From assembly GCF_001191005.1 (NCBI RefSeq), contig NZ_CP012201.1, positions 558,001 to 622,000 of the forward strand: DNA of 64,000 nt, read 5' to 3'. Both the position numbers and the translations under genes were made by a program. The notes beneath the pieces are model-generated. The model was given only the letters and a program-made list of their open reading frames with translations. It was not told the DNA's origin and made no database searches. Positions within the stretch are counted from its first letter, which is position 1. Every line of letters begins with the position of its first letter. The stretch comes from Massilia sp. NR 4-1. GTDB taxonomy: Bacteria; Pseudomonadota; Gammaproteobacteria; Burkholderiales; Burkholderiaceae_D. Positions 50,363 to 58,366 of the stretch are shown here, one piece after another.

Positions 50363-51226
50363 ATGAGCCAGCGGCCTGCATGCTACCCCAAACCGCCAGC
50401 GGCCCTGCTGTCGGGCGCCATGCCGGGCGACCTGCCGCTGCTCGACGTGCTCACGTCGCCGGTACCGCAAGGGCGTTTCGATTCGCCGCTGGATGGACGG
50501 CATGTGCTTTGTCTGCATCTTGGCCAGCCGGTGCCGGTGTCGTATCGCGCCGGACGCCATGAGCGGCAGGGCGTACGCCTGCATGGCCAGTTCTGCGTGG
50601 TGCCGGCCGGCACCAGCACGCGCTGGACCTTGACCCAGCCGGCCGTCTCGCTGCTGCTGCGCCTCCGGCCCGAGCTGCTGCGGGATACCGCCGAAGCCAT
50701 GGGCCTGCGCGGGCCGGGCGATCCGCTGGCGCCGACGATTCATATCCGCGATCCGCAGATCGAGCGCATCGGCTGGATGATGCAGGCCGAGGAAGCCGAT
50801 GCCCATCCCGGCGGCCGCATCTTTGCCGACAGCTTAGGCGTGGCGCTCGCCAGCCGTTTGCTGGCCTTGCAGTCGCGCCGCCCCGTGGCGCAAGTGGAGG
50901 CGGGACGCGCGCTGCCCGCCTGGCGGCTGCGCCAGGTGATCGAATACATCGAGGCGCATCTCGATCAGGATCTGACGCTGGCCGAGCTGGCGGCGGTGGC
51001 CGGTTTCAGCGTCTCGCATTTCAAATCGCTGTTCCGCCAAGCGGCGGGCATGCCGGTGCACCGCTTCGTGCTGGAACGGCGCGTGGAGCGCGCGCGCCTG
51101 CGCTTGGTCGAGGGCAAAATGAGCATGACCGAAATCGCCCTGGAAGCAGGCTTCAGCCATGGAAGCCATATGGCGCGCTCCCTGCGCCGCATTCTGGGCC
51201 TGAGTCCCGCCCAGATCAGGAATTGA
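50363..51226 (+). CDS. AraC-family transcriptional regulator
   Basis: A 287-residue regulator. The N-terminal cupin-like sensing region covers about 1-180. The C-terminal double helix-turn-helix (about 190-287) shows YIEAHLDQDLTLAELAAVAG, FSVSHFKSLFRQAAGM and ALEAGFSHGSHMARSLRRIL. It follows the DUF2750 gene by 27 bases on the same strand. The target is unknown; no obvious regulated operon is next to it. Confidence 0.9.
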   Translation: MSQRPACYPKPPAALLSGAMPGDLPLLDVLTSPVPQGRFDSPLDGRHVLCLHLGQPVPVSYRAGRHERQGVRLHGQFCVVPAGTSTRWTLTQPAVSLLLRLRPELLRDTAEAMGLRGPGDPLAPTIHIRDPQIERIGWMMQAEEADAHPGGRIFADSLGVALASRLLALQSRRPVAQVEAGRALPAWRLRQVIEYIEAHLDQDLTLAELAAVAGFSVSHFKSLFRQAAGMPVHRFVLERRVERARLRLVEGKMSMTEIALEAGFSHGSHMARSLRRILGLSPAQIRN

Positions 51227-51283
51227 CCGCAAGCGCCTTCCCTAAAACCTAGAGTCCGGTTTCAATATGGGCAATGTTATGAT

Positions 51284-52237
51284 TTGCTCATGGATACCCT
51301 CAACCCGAACTGGTTCTTGCGGGCGCGCCTCAAGACGCGGCAGTTGCTGCTTTTGATCGCGCTCGACGAGCAACGCAATATCCACCGCGCCGCCGAGGCG
51401 CTCCACATGACGCAGCCGGCCGCCTCCAAGCAGCTGAAGGATCTGGAGGAAATGCTCGACGTGCGCCTGTTCGAGCGCCTGCCGCGGGGCATGGAACCGA
51501 CCATCTACGGCGAAACCATGATCCGCCACGCGCGCATGGCCCTGACCAGCCTCTCGCTGGCGCATGACGACGTGCTGGCGCTGAAGTCCGGCCTGGGCGG
51601 CCAGGTTGAGGTAGGATCCATTATGACTCCCGGCATCACCTTGCTGCCGCAAGCCATCGCGCGCGTGAAACAACACGCGCCGCTGCTGCGCATCGGGGTG
51701 CGCCTGGAACCCAGCCATGTGCTGCTGGAGCAGTTGGAACAGGGCACATTGGATTTCATGATCGGCCGCATCGTGGAACGCGATAACGGCTCCGGCCTGA
51801 TCTACGAGGAACTGACCGAGGAACCCTCGTGCGTGGTCGCGCGCGCCAGCCATCCGCTGCATGCCGCGCAGGACTTGCAATTGAAAGACCTGGCTGGCCA
51901 GCCCTGGATCCTGCCGCCGCAAGGCAGCGTCCTGCGCAACCGCTGCGATATGATGTTCCGCCGCGCCGGCCTGGAACCGCCGGCCAATGTGGTCGACACC
52001 ACGGCACTGCTGCTGGTCGCTGCGCTACTGCAGCAGACCGACGCCGTGCATGTGATGCCGGCCGCCGTGGCGCAGCATTATGTGGCGACGGGCGTATTGG
52101 GCATTCTGCCGATTGCGCTGCCATGGAAGATGGACGCTTTCGGCATCATCCGCCACCACGACCATTTGCTGTCGCCTGGCGCCAACCTGCTGCTGCAGGC
52201 GGTGCGCGCGGCGGCCAAGGAAATCTACAGTCCATGA
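51284..52237 (+). CDS. LysR-family transcriptional regulator
   Basis: A 317-residue LysR-type regulator. The winged helix covers about 10-70 (RAAEALHMTQPAASKQLKDL, FERLPRGM). A periplasmic-binding-protein-like effector domain follows (about 95-305). Its stop overlaps the start of the DUF3422 gene (ATGA), so unlike many LysR genes it is translationally coupled to a same-strand gene. The ligand is unknown. Confidence 0.92.
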   Translation: MLMDTLNPNWFLRARLKTRQLLLLIALDEQRNIHRAAEALHMTQPAASKQLKDLEEMLDVRLFERLPRGMEPTIYGETMIRHARMALTSLSLAHDDVLALKSGLGGQVEVGSIMTPGITLLPQAIARVKQHAPLLRIGVRLEPSHVLLEQLEQGTLDFMIGRIVERDNGSGLIYEELTEEPSCVVARASHPLHAAQDLQLKDLAGQPWILPPQGSVLRNRCDMMFRRAGLEPPANVVDTTALLLVAALLQQTDAVHVMPAAVAQHYVATGVLGILPIALPWKMDAFGIIRHHDHLLSPGANLLLQAVRAAAKEIYSP

Positions 52238-53574
52238 CCATCGTCTATTCGAGCCTGAACCACGCGCTGCGCGTGCCTCTCGCAGCGGAAATCCATTCGC
52301 GTCCCTTTCTCAAGCTGGACGCGCCCGAGCTGGTTTCCCACTTTGCCGTGTATGCCGATCCCGACCAGCAGACCGGCAACGCCGGCGCCCAGCATGCGTT
52401 GCTGGCCGGCCTGTGCGCGCATTTCGGCGTGGCCGCGCCGGGCGCGGACGCCAGCTATTTTTTTCATGACTTCGGCCGCTTCCGGCTGAAATGGGAGCTG
52501 CATACCGAGTTTGCCACCTATACCTTCGCCGAGCACGTGGAGCATTCGCCGCCGCTGGCGCAGTCCTTCGAAAGCATGCCGATCCGCCATCTGCCGCAGC
52601 AATGGCTGCTTGGCCTGTACGGCAAACTGATGGTGGCGGCGCACGTGGCGCTGGACCGCAGCGCCGCCTCGTCCGAGGTCTTTGCCAAGGCCTTGCAATC
52701 CGTATTTGAAAGCGCGGGACTGGCCGGCAGCCAGTTGCAGCACGGCGGCGAGCTGTGGACCGATTTCGTGATCCAGTCCGATGGCTTCAGCCGCTTCGTC
52801 ATCCGCGAAGGCGCGATGCGCCAGCAGCAGGCCGGCCGTCTGGTGCAGCGCGTGCTGGAAATCGAGACTTACCGCATGATGGCCATGCTTGGCCTGCCGT
52901 ATGCGCGCCAGGCCACGCCGGCCTTGAACGCCATCGAAGGCCAGCTGGTGACGCTGGCCGCCGCCATGGTGCAGTCGGACGGCGCGGCCGGCGACGGCAT
53001 GGCCACCGACGGCGCGGTGGAGCAGGCCTTGCTGGAGCAGATCACCCATCTGGCGGCGCGCATCGAGAAGCTGTCGCTGGAGAATAGCTACCGTTTCGCC
53101 GCCTCCAAGGCTTACTTCCGGCTGGTGAATGCACGCATCGAGGAATTGCGCGAAAGCCGCATGGAAGGCATCCCCATGGTGCAGGAATTCATGGACCGGC
53201 GTTTGCGTCCGGCCATGGATACCTGCCAGGCCGTGGCGCGGCGGCAGGAAGCGCTGGCGCGGCGCATCGCCAACAGCAACGATCTGCTGCGCACGCGGGT
53301 CGGCATCGTGCAGGAAGCGCAGAACCGGCAGATCCTGCAATCGTTGAATGCACGCGCCCTGCAGCAATTGCGGCTGCAGCAGGCGGTGGAAGGCCTGTCG
53401 GTCGCCGCGATTTCGTATTATGTGATCGGCCTGGCCGGCTACTCTGCCAAGGGCGCGAAAGCCATGGGCTGGGTCGGAAGCCCCGAGCTGGTGATGGGCA
53501 TTCTCGTCCCCTTCGTCGCCGCCGCCGTCTGGCTCTCCCTGCGCAATATGCACAAACGCCTGCGCAAGTCATAA
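52234..53574 (+). CDS. DUF3422 membrane-associated protein
   Basis: A 446-residue protein whose N-terminal block (NHALRVPLAAEIHSRPF) and central coiled-coil part (RIEELRESRMEGIPMVQEFM, then QEALARRIANSNDLL) fit the DUF3422 family. Two C-terminal membrane helices (about 390-412 and 418-436) resemble those of CorA-like or other membrane-anchored coiled-coil proteins. Function unknown. Coupled to the LysR gene by a four-base overlap. Confidence 0.85.
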   Translation: MTIVYSSLNHALRVPLAAEIHSRPFLKLDAPELVSHFAVYADPDQQTGNAGAQHALLAGLCAHFGVAAPGADASYFFHDFGRFRLKWELHTEFATYTFAEHVEHSPPLAQSFESMPIRHLPQQWLLGLYGKLMVAAHVALDRSAASSEVFAKALQSVFESAGLAGSQLQHGGELWTDFVIQSDGFSRFVIREGAMRQQQAGRLVQRVLEIETYRMMAMLGLPYARQATPALNAIEGQLVTLAAAMVQSDGAAGDGMATDGAVEQALLEQITHLAARIEKLSLENSYRFAASKAYFRLVNARIEELRESRMEGIPMVQEFMDRRLRPAMDTCQAVARRQEALARRIANSNDLLRTRVGIVQEAQNRQILQSLNARALQQLRLQQAVEGLSVAAISYYVIGLAGYSAKGAKAMGWVGSPELVMGILVPFVAAAVWLSLRNMHKRLRKS

Positions 53575-53605
53575 TGGCTGTAGGTATTTTTAATGGATTG
53601 GTGAT

Positions 53606-54805
53606 ATGAGAAAAACGGGATGGTTGCCGGCCTTGCTGGCGGCGTTGGCGCTGAGCGGCTGCGTGGTGGCGGGCGGGCCGCCGCCTTCGGGGCCGGTGCG
53701 GAGCAAGGTGCATGTGCCGCCGGATATCCAGGCGGTGCGTGGCGAGCGCGCCATCGGCAGCCTGCGCCTCATCGGCGAGCAGCGTATCGCGCATCGCCAG
53801 CAGTTCGCTGGGACGACGGTGGGCGGCTTGTCTGGCGCCGATTACGATGCGCGCAGCGGCGATTGGGTGCTGGTCAGCGATGACCGTTCGTCGATCAATC
53901 CGGCGCGCTTTTACCGGGCCAGGCTGCATTTCGACGCCAGCACTTTTGCGCCGGTGACGGTTACCGAGATGGCTTATCTCCTGCAGGCCGATGGCACGAC
54001 GTATCCGAATGCGAGCGTGGCCGGTGGCGATGTACCGGATCTGGAAAGCATCCGCGTCGACCCGCTTGACGGCAGCATCTGGTATGCCAGCGAGGGCGAG
54101 CGGCGGCGCGGCCTCGATCCGTATCTGCGCCATGCCACGCGCGATGGCAAGCTCCTGGGCAGCCTGCCTTTGCCTGAAATGTTCAAAGTCTATCCCGGCC
54201 GCGAATACGGGGTGCGCGAGAACGCGGCTTTCGAGGGCTTCTCGTTTGCGCCGGACGGCAAGTCGCTCTGGCTGGTGCTGGAGGGGCCGCTGTATCAGGA
54301 CGGTGCCCTGCCCACGCCGCAGAAAGGCGCCTTGACGCGTCTGAGCCGCTTTGACCGCAATGGCGCGCTGCTGGCGCAATATGCCTATCCGATCGAGCCG
54401 ATTGCGCAGGCGCCCGCGCCGGGCAAGGAAGCCGATAACGGTGTGTCCGAAATTCTGGCCGTCAGCGATAGCCGCCTGCTGGTGCTGGAGCGCGCAGGGG
54501 TGGAGCAGGCCGATGGCAGTTATTTGAATTTCGTGCGCCTGTACGAGACGGATACGGCGATGGCCAGCGATGTGCGCGATGTGCCGTCCTTGCTGAATGC
54601 GCCCGAGGGCAGCGTGCGGCCGGCCAGCAAGCGCCTGGTGCTGGATCTGAACTCCCTGGGCCTGCCGCGCATCGATAACCTGGAAGCCTTGGGCTGGGGA
54701 CCGCGCCTGGCCAATGGCCACGAGACCCTGCTGCTGGTTTCGGATGATAACTTCCGCCGCACCCAGGTCATGCAATTCCTGCTGTTCGAGGTGCTGCCGC
54801 CCTGA
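53606..54805 (+). CDS. Phytase-like esterase-fold lipoprotein
   Basis: A 399-residue protein. The lipobox LALSGC puts the lipidated cysteine at C19. The rest matches the esterase-like domain of the phytase family (GGLSGADYDARSGDWVLVSD, ENAAFEGFSFAPDGKSLWL, NLEALGWGPRL), a beta-propeller-like fold. The substrate is unknown. Monocistronic. A small hairpin (ATTCCA-TTTAG-TGGAAT, 54812-54828) follows the stop. Confidence 0.83.
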   Translation: MRKTGWLPALLAALALSGCVVAGGPPPSGPVRSKVHVPPDIQAVRGERAIGSLRLIGEQRIAHRQQFAGTTVGGLSGADYDARSGDWVLVSDDRSSINPARFYRARLHFDASTFAPVTVTEMAYLLQADGTTYPNASVAGGDVPDLESIRVDPLDGSIWYASEGERRRGLDPYLRHATRDGKLLGSLPLPEMFKVYPGREYGVRENAAFEGFSFAPDGKSLWLVLEGPLYQDGALPTPQKGALTRLSRFDRNGALLAQYAYPIEPIAQAPAPGKEADNGVSEILAVSDSRLLVLERAGVEQADGSYLNFVRLYETDTAMASDVRDVPSLLNAPEGSVRPASKRLVLDLNSLGLPRIDNLEALGWGPRLANGHETLLLVSDDNFRRTQVMQFLLFEVLPP

Positions 54806-54918
54806 GCGCGGAATTCCATTTAGTGGAATGGTGAATTCTATCTGGCGCATATTCTCTCGCGTCAGGAAACAATGCACACTGCTGTTTATCGCAACCGTGT
54901 CCATGAAAGGGATTCGCC

Positions 54919-56538
54919 ATGAAGCTGTATTACCACCCGCTGTCCGGCCATTCTCATCGCGCCCACCTGTTCCTGTCCCTGCTCAAGCTGGATTTTGAGC
55001 TGGTGCTGGTGGATTTGCTCAAATCCGAGCACAAGGCGCCGGACTTCCTCGCCAAGAATCCCTTCGGCCAGTTGCCGCTGCTGGAGGACGAGGGCGAATA
55101 CATCGCCGATTCCAACGCCATCCTGGTGTACCTGGCCAAGCGCTACGGCGACGCCAACTGGCTGCCCGAGACGCCGCAAGGCGCGGCGGTGGTGCAGCGC
55201 TGGCTCTCGGTGGCCGCCGGCGAAATCGCCTTCGGCCCGGCAACGGCACGCATCATCAATCTGTTCAAGCGTCCGCAAGACCCGGCCGACAGCATTGCGC
55301 GCGCCCATCGCATCCTGGCCTTGATCGAGTCCAGCCTGGCCGGCCGCGCGTGGATCACCGCCGCCACACCGACCATCGCCGATGTGGCGCTGTACAGTTA
55401 TATCGCCCGCGCTCCCGAGGGCAATGTCGATCTGGCGGCTTATCCGCAGGTGCGTGCCTGGCTGGCCCGGATTGAAGCGCTGCCCGGCTTCGCGCCTTTC
55501 GCCAAATCGCCAGTCGGCCTGGCTGCCTGGCTGCCTGAGGAGTGCACCATGGATGACAGGGCAGGCATTCCGCAGGGCGGCGCACCCGAAGCCTCGCCCT
55601 GGCATGCGGGCGAGCAGGCGATCCAGCGCAGCATCGGCGCGGCCGAGCGCATGGATGAGGTGGGGCGCAAGGTTATCCGGCGTTTCATGCCGGAGCAGCA
55701 CCGCCAGTTCTTTCCGCAACTGCCCTTCGTCGTGGTGGGGGCGGTGGATGGCGCTGGCGATGTCTGGGCCACGCTGCGCGCCGGGGAGCCGGGCTTCCTG
55801 CAATCGCCCGATCCCGAGCATTTGAGCGTGCAGTTGGGCCGAGCGCCCGGCGATCCGGCCGACGCAGGCATGGAGGAGGGCGCGGCCATCGGCCTGCTCG
55901 GGATCGAGCTGCATACGCGCCGCCGCAACCGTCTGAATGGCCGCGTGCGGCACCGGTCGGCGCAGGGCTTCGTGCTCGATGTGGACGAATCCTTCGGCAA
56001 CTGCCCGCAATACATCCATGTGCGCGACTTCAGCTTTACGCGCGCTGCCGATGCGCCAGCGCCGGAAGCGGCGCGCCTGCTGCCCGGCCTGCGCCTGCCT
56101 GGCGCCGGTATCCCGGCCGATAGCGCCGCCGCCGTGCTGGCCGCGCGCCGCCTGATCGAGGGCGCCGGCACCTTCTTCGTCGCCAGCTATGCCGACCAGG
56201 GTGCGCGCCGTGTCGATGTGTCGCACCGCGGCGGGGCGCCGGGCTTTGTGCATCTGGCCGAAGACGGCACGCTGAGCGTGCCCGATTATACGGGCAACCG
56301 TTTCTTCAGTACCCTGGGCAATATGCTGCTGAATGGGCGCGCCGGCCTGGTCTTCCCCGACTTTGCCAGCGGCGGCTTGCTGCAGATGAGCGGCGAGGTG
56401 GAAATCGAATTGGACCCGCAAATCGCCTCAGCGGCTTTCGCCGGCGCGGAGCGCCTGTGGCGTTTCCGCCCGCGCCGCATCGTTTGGCGCGCGCAGGCGC
56501 TGCCGCTGCGCTGGGAATTGCGCAGCCTGACGCTGTAA
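54919..56538 (+). CDS. Fusion of glutathione S-transferase and PNPOx-like flavin-binding protein
   Basis: A 539-residue two-part protein. Residues 1-208 form a complete GST: thioredoxin-like domain (MKLYYHPLSGHSHRAHLFLS, NPFGQLPLLEDEG, ADSNAILVYL) and helical domain (PTIADVALYSYIARAP). Residues 255-539 form a pyridoxamine-5'-phosphate-oxidase-like split barrel (FFPQLPFVVVGAVDGAGDVWA, TGNRFFSTLGNMLLNGRAGL). At the junction an in-frame ATG (55549) has GGAG six bases upstream, so the flavoprotein half may also be made alone. The fusion looks like two adjacent genes joined by loss of a stop codon. Likely cytoplasmic redox or detoxification role; no known pathway nearby. Confidence 0.85.
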   Translation: MKLYYHPLSGHSHRAHLFLSLLKLDFELVLVDLLKSEHKAPDFLAKNPFGQLPLLEDEGEYIADSNAILVYLAKRYGDANWLPETPQGAAVVQRWLSVAAGEIAFGPATARIINLFKRPQDPADSIARAHRILALIESSLAGRAWITAATPTIADVALYSYIARAPEGNVDLAAYPQVRAWLARIEALPGFAPFAKSPVGLAAWLPEECTMDDRAGIPQGGAPEASPWHAGEQAIQRSIGAAERMDEVGRKVIRRFMPEQHRQFFPQLPFVVVGAVDGAGDVWATLRAGEPGFLQSPDPEHLSVQLGRAPGDPADAGMEEGAAIGLLGIELHTRRRNRLNGRVRHRSAQGFVLDVDESFGNCPQYIHVRDFSFTRAADAPAPEAARLLPGLRLPGAGIPADSAAAVLAARRLIEGAGTFFVASYADQGARRVDVSHRGGAPGFVHLAEDGTLSVPDYTGNRFFSTLGNMLLNGRAGLVFPDFASGGLLQMSGEVEIELDPQIASAAFAGAERLWRFRPRRIVWRAQALPLRWELRSLTL

Positions 56539-56539
56539 C

Positions 56540-56941
56540 TCAGGCGGCGGCCGCCGCTTCCAGCGCGCCGAAGGCGTCGAGCAGGGTGCGCGCGCGGAAG
56601 GGTTTGACGATGATGCGGTCGATTTTCTGCTGGCGCAAGGTTCCGAGCAGTTCAGCCGTGCAGCGTTCGGTCATCACGGCGATCGGCATGCTGGGGCGGC
56701 TCGCGCTGTCGCCCTCGCGCACCTGGGCCACCAGGCTCAGGTCGTAGGCGGCATCGGAATCGATGGCGATCACGGCGCCATCGTATCTTTCTTCCTTGAG
56801 CAGCTGGCGTGCCTGCTGCATGCTGGCCGCTTCGCGGATTTCAGCCATGCCCAGACTGCGCGCAGTCAGCGCCACCGTCCGGCGCAGCATGGTTTCCGGC
56901 TCCACCAGCAACATGCGGGGCGTGGTGCTTTTATCCGGCAT
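56540..56941 (-). CDS. Single-domain receiver (response-regulator-like) protein
   Basis: A 133-residue receiver-like protein with no output domain. Phospho-acceptor candidate D61 (GAVIAIDSD), T91 and K113 (IIVKPF) are in place, but the acidic pair near the N-terminus reads E14-P-E16, so Mg2+ binding may differ. Start MPDKSTTPRMLLVEPE at 56941. It overlaps the upstream GAF gene by 11 bases, and the two likely form one operon. Confidence 0.72.
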   Translation of the reverse strand: MPDKSTTPRMLLVEPETMLRRTVALTARSLGMAEIREAASMQQARQLLKEERYDGAVIAIDSDAAYDLSLVAQVREGDSASRPSMPIAVMTERCTAELLGTLRQQKIDRIIVKPFRARTLLDAFGALEAAAAA

Positions 56942-57437
56942 GGAGTGCCTCCGACTTGATAAGTTCCTGCACGGCCAGGCTGCGCAGGGTGGACAGAATG
57001 GCCAGCTCGATGCCGTCCAGCGTGCGCGGCCGGGTATCGATGATGCACAGGGTGCCCAGCGCATAGCCAGAGGGCAGGATCAGCGGCGCACCGGCGTAGA
57101 AGCGGATATGCGGCGGGCCGCTCACCAGCGGATTGTCATGGAAGCGCGCATCCTCCAGCGCATTCGGTACCACCATGATGTCGCCGCGCATGATGGCATG
57201 GCCGCAGAAGGAGATATCGCGTCCCGTTTCGCAAGTCGCGCCCAGACCGATGGCGGCTTTGAACCACTGGCGCTCGGTGTCCACCAGCGAGATCAGGGCG
57301 ATGGGAACGTCGAACTCCTCGGCCGCGAAGGCAACGATCTTGTCGAAGCGCTCCTCGGGCGGCGTGTCGAGAATCAGCAAGGCGAGCAAGGCGCTAAGCC
57401 GCTCGGCTTCATTGTCGGGCAGGGGCGCAGCTATCAT
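56931..57437 (-). CDS. GAF-domain protein
   Basis: A 168-residue single GAF domain (LLILDTPPEERFDKIVAFAA, ISLVDTERQWFKAAIGL, FCGHAIM, FYAGAPLILPSGYALGTLCI). Such stand-alone GAF proteins bind small ligands and often partner with cyclases or kinases. The ATG at 57437 is preferred over an in-frame GTG at 57452. Its end overlaps the receiver gene. A related GAF domain begins the diguanylate cyclase at 60849. Confidence 0.82.
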   Translation of the reverse strand: MIAAPLPDNEAERLSALLALLILDTPPEERFDKIVAFAAEEFDVPIALISLVDTERQWFKAAIGLGATCETGRDISFCGHAIMRGDIMVVPNALEDARFHDNPLVSGPPHIRFYAGAPLILPSGYALGTLCIIDTRPRTLDGIELAILSTLRSLAVQELIKSEALHAG

Positions 57438-57602
57438 CGTCGCAGGGCGCACGGCGCAAAGTGGCTGATCGGCCTACTGTAACAGAGTTCCATGCCGCAC
57501 CGCGCCATGCATCGAGCAAGTGTTGCACGTATCGGAAATCGCTGTATCGGCCGCGCTTTCTTGTTTATCCTCCATTGTTTCCTGACCGGTGAGGAGAGGG
57601 CG

Positions 57603-58268
57603 ATGAAGCGCATTGTATTATTCATGGCGTTGATGGTGGGGGTGATCCCCCTGGGCTATACCCAATGCTGCGGCTTCGGCATGAGCTATAACAATGTGGT
57701 GGTGTGGCCGGTGCCGGACCTGCGCGTGCCGGTGCCGTCCGCCACGGAGGCGAAGAAGGCGCCCGAGCCGGCGGTGTCGCGCGCCAAACCGGCGGTCGAG
57801 GCCAATGCGCGTAAATTATCGCTGCACTTCCCGCCGGACAAGCGCAAGGAGATGGAGCGGATCTATGTGCAAAGCATGGACATCTACCTCAAGATCGAAA
57901 AGAAAATGGGCTGGACTCCGCGCGATCTGGCCGGCGGCCTCGCCGCTTTTGTGGTGGGGAATTACATGGTGCTGAAAGACACTGAGGTTTCCGATGAAGC
58001 CTTCGCCGCCGTGGCGCGCCAGTTCCGCGCCCAGGCTGGTTTGCGCGAACTAGGCAAGAGTCAGGATCAGGAAAAGTTGCGCGATGTCTTCGAACAGAGC
58101 GCCATGCTCGGCACCTTCATGGCGCTGGCGCACAAGTCGCACCAGCAGCAGCCGCAAGCGCCCGATGTGTATGAGAACATGCGCAATTCGGCCCAGGAGA
58201 GCCTGAAACTGGTGCTGCGTACCGATCCCGCCGCCTTACGCATCGATGCCAGCGGCATCCGCCAGTAG
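57603..58268 (+). CDS. Secreted DUF6683-like protein
   Basis: A 221-residue protein with a signal peptide (MKRIVLFMALMVGVIPLGYTQ), a short Pro-rich linker and a helical domain (about 75-215; FPPDKRKEMERIYVQSMDIY, DLAGGLAAFVVGNYMVL, SAMLGTFMALA). The pattern fits the DUF6683 family of unknown function, as far as I can judge from memory. GGAGAGG precedes the ATG at 57603; the in-frame start at 57492 is rejected because it hides the signal peptide. Confidence 0.7.
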   Translation: MKRIVLFMALMVGVIPLGYTQCCGFGMSYNNVVVWPVPDLRVPVPSATEAKKAPEPAVSRAKPAVEANARKLSLHFPPDKRKEMERIYVQSMDIYLKIEKKMGWTPRDLAGGLAAFVVGNYMVLKDTEVSDEAFAAVARQFRAQAGLRELGKSQDQEKLRDVFEQSAMLGTFMALAHKSHQQQPQAPDVYENMRNSAQESLKLVLRTDPAALRIDASGIRQ

Positions 58269-58366
58269 TTGGCGCGGGCCGCTGAAGGCTATTTACAATT
58301 TTTTTTCGTGCCGCCATTGGATTTCTGGCAAGATTCCACCTGGGTTAATCTAAGCTGGAGAAGGCT

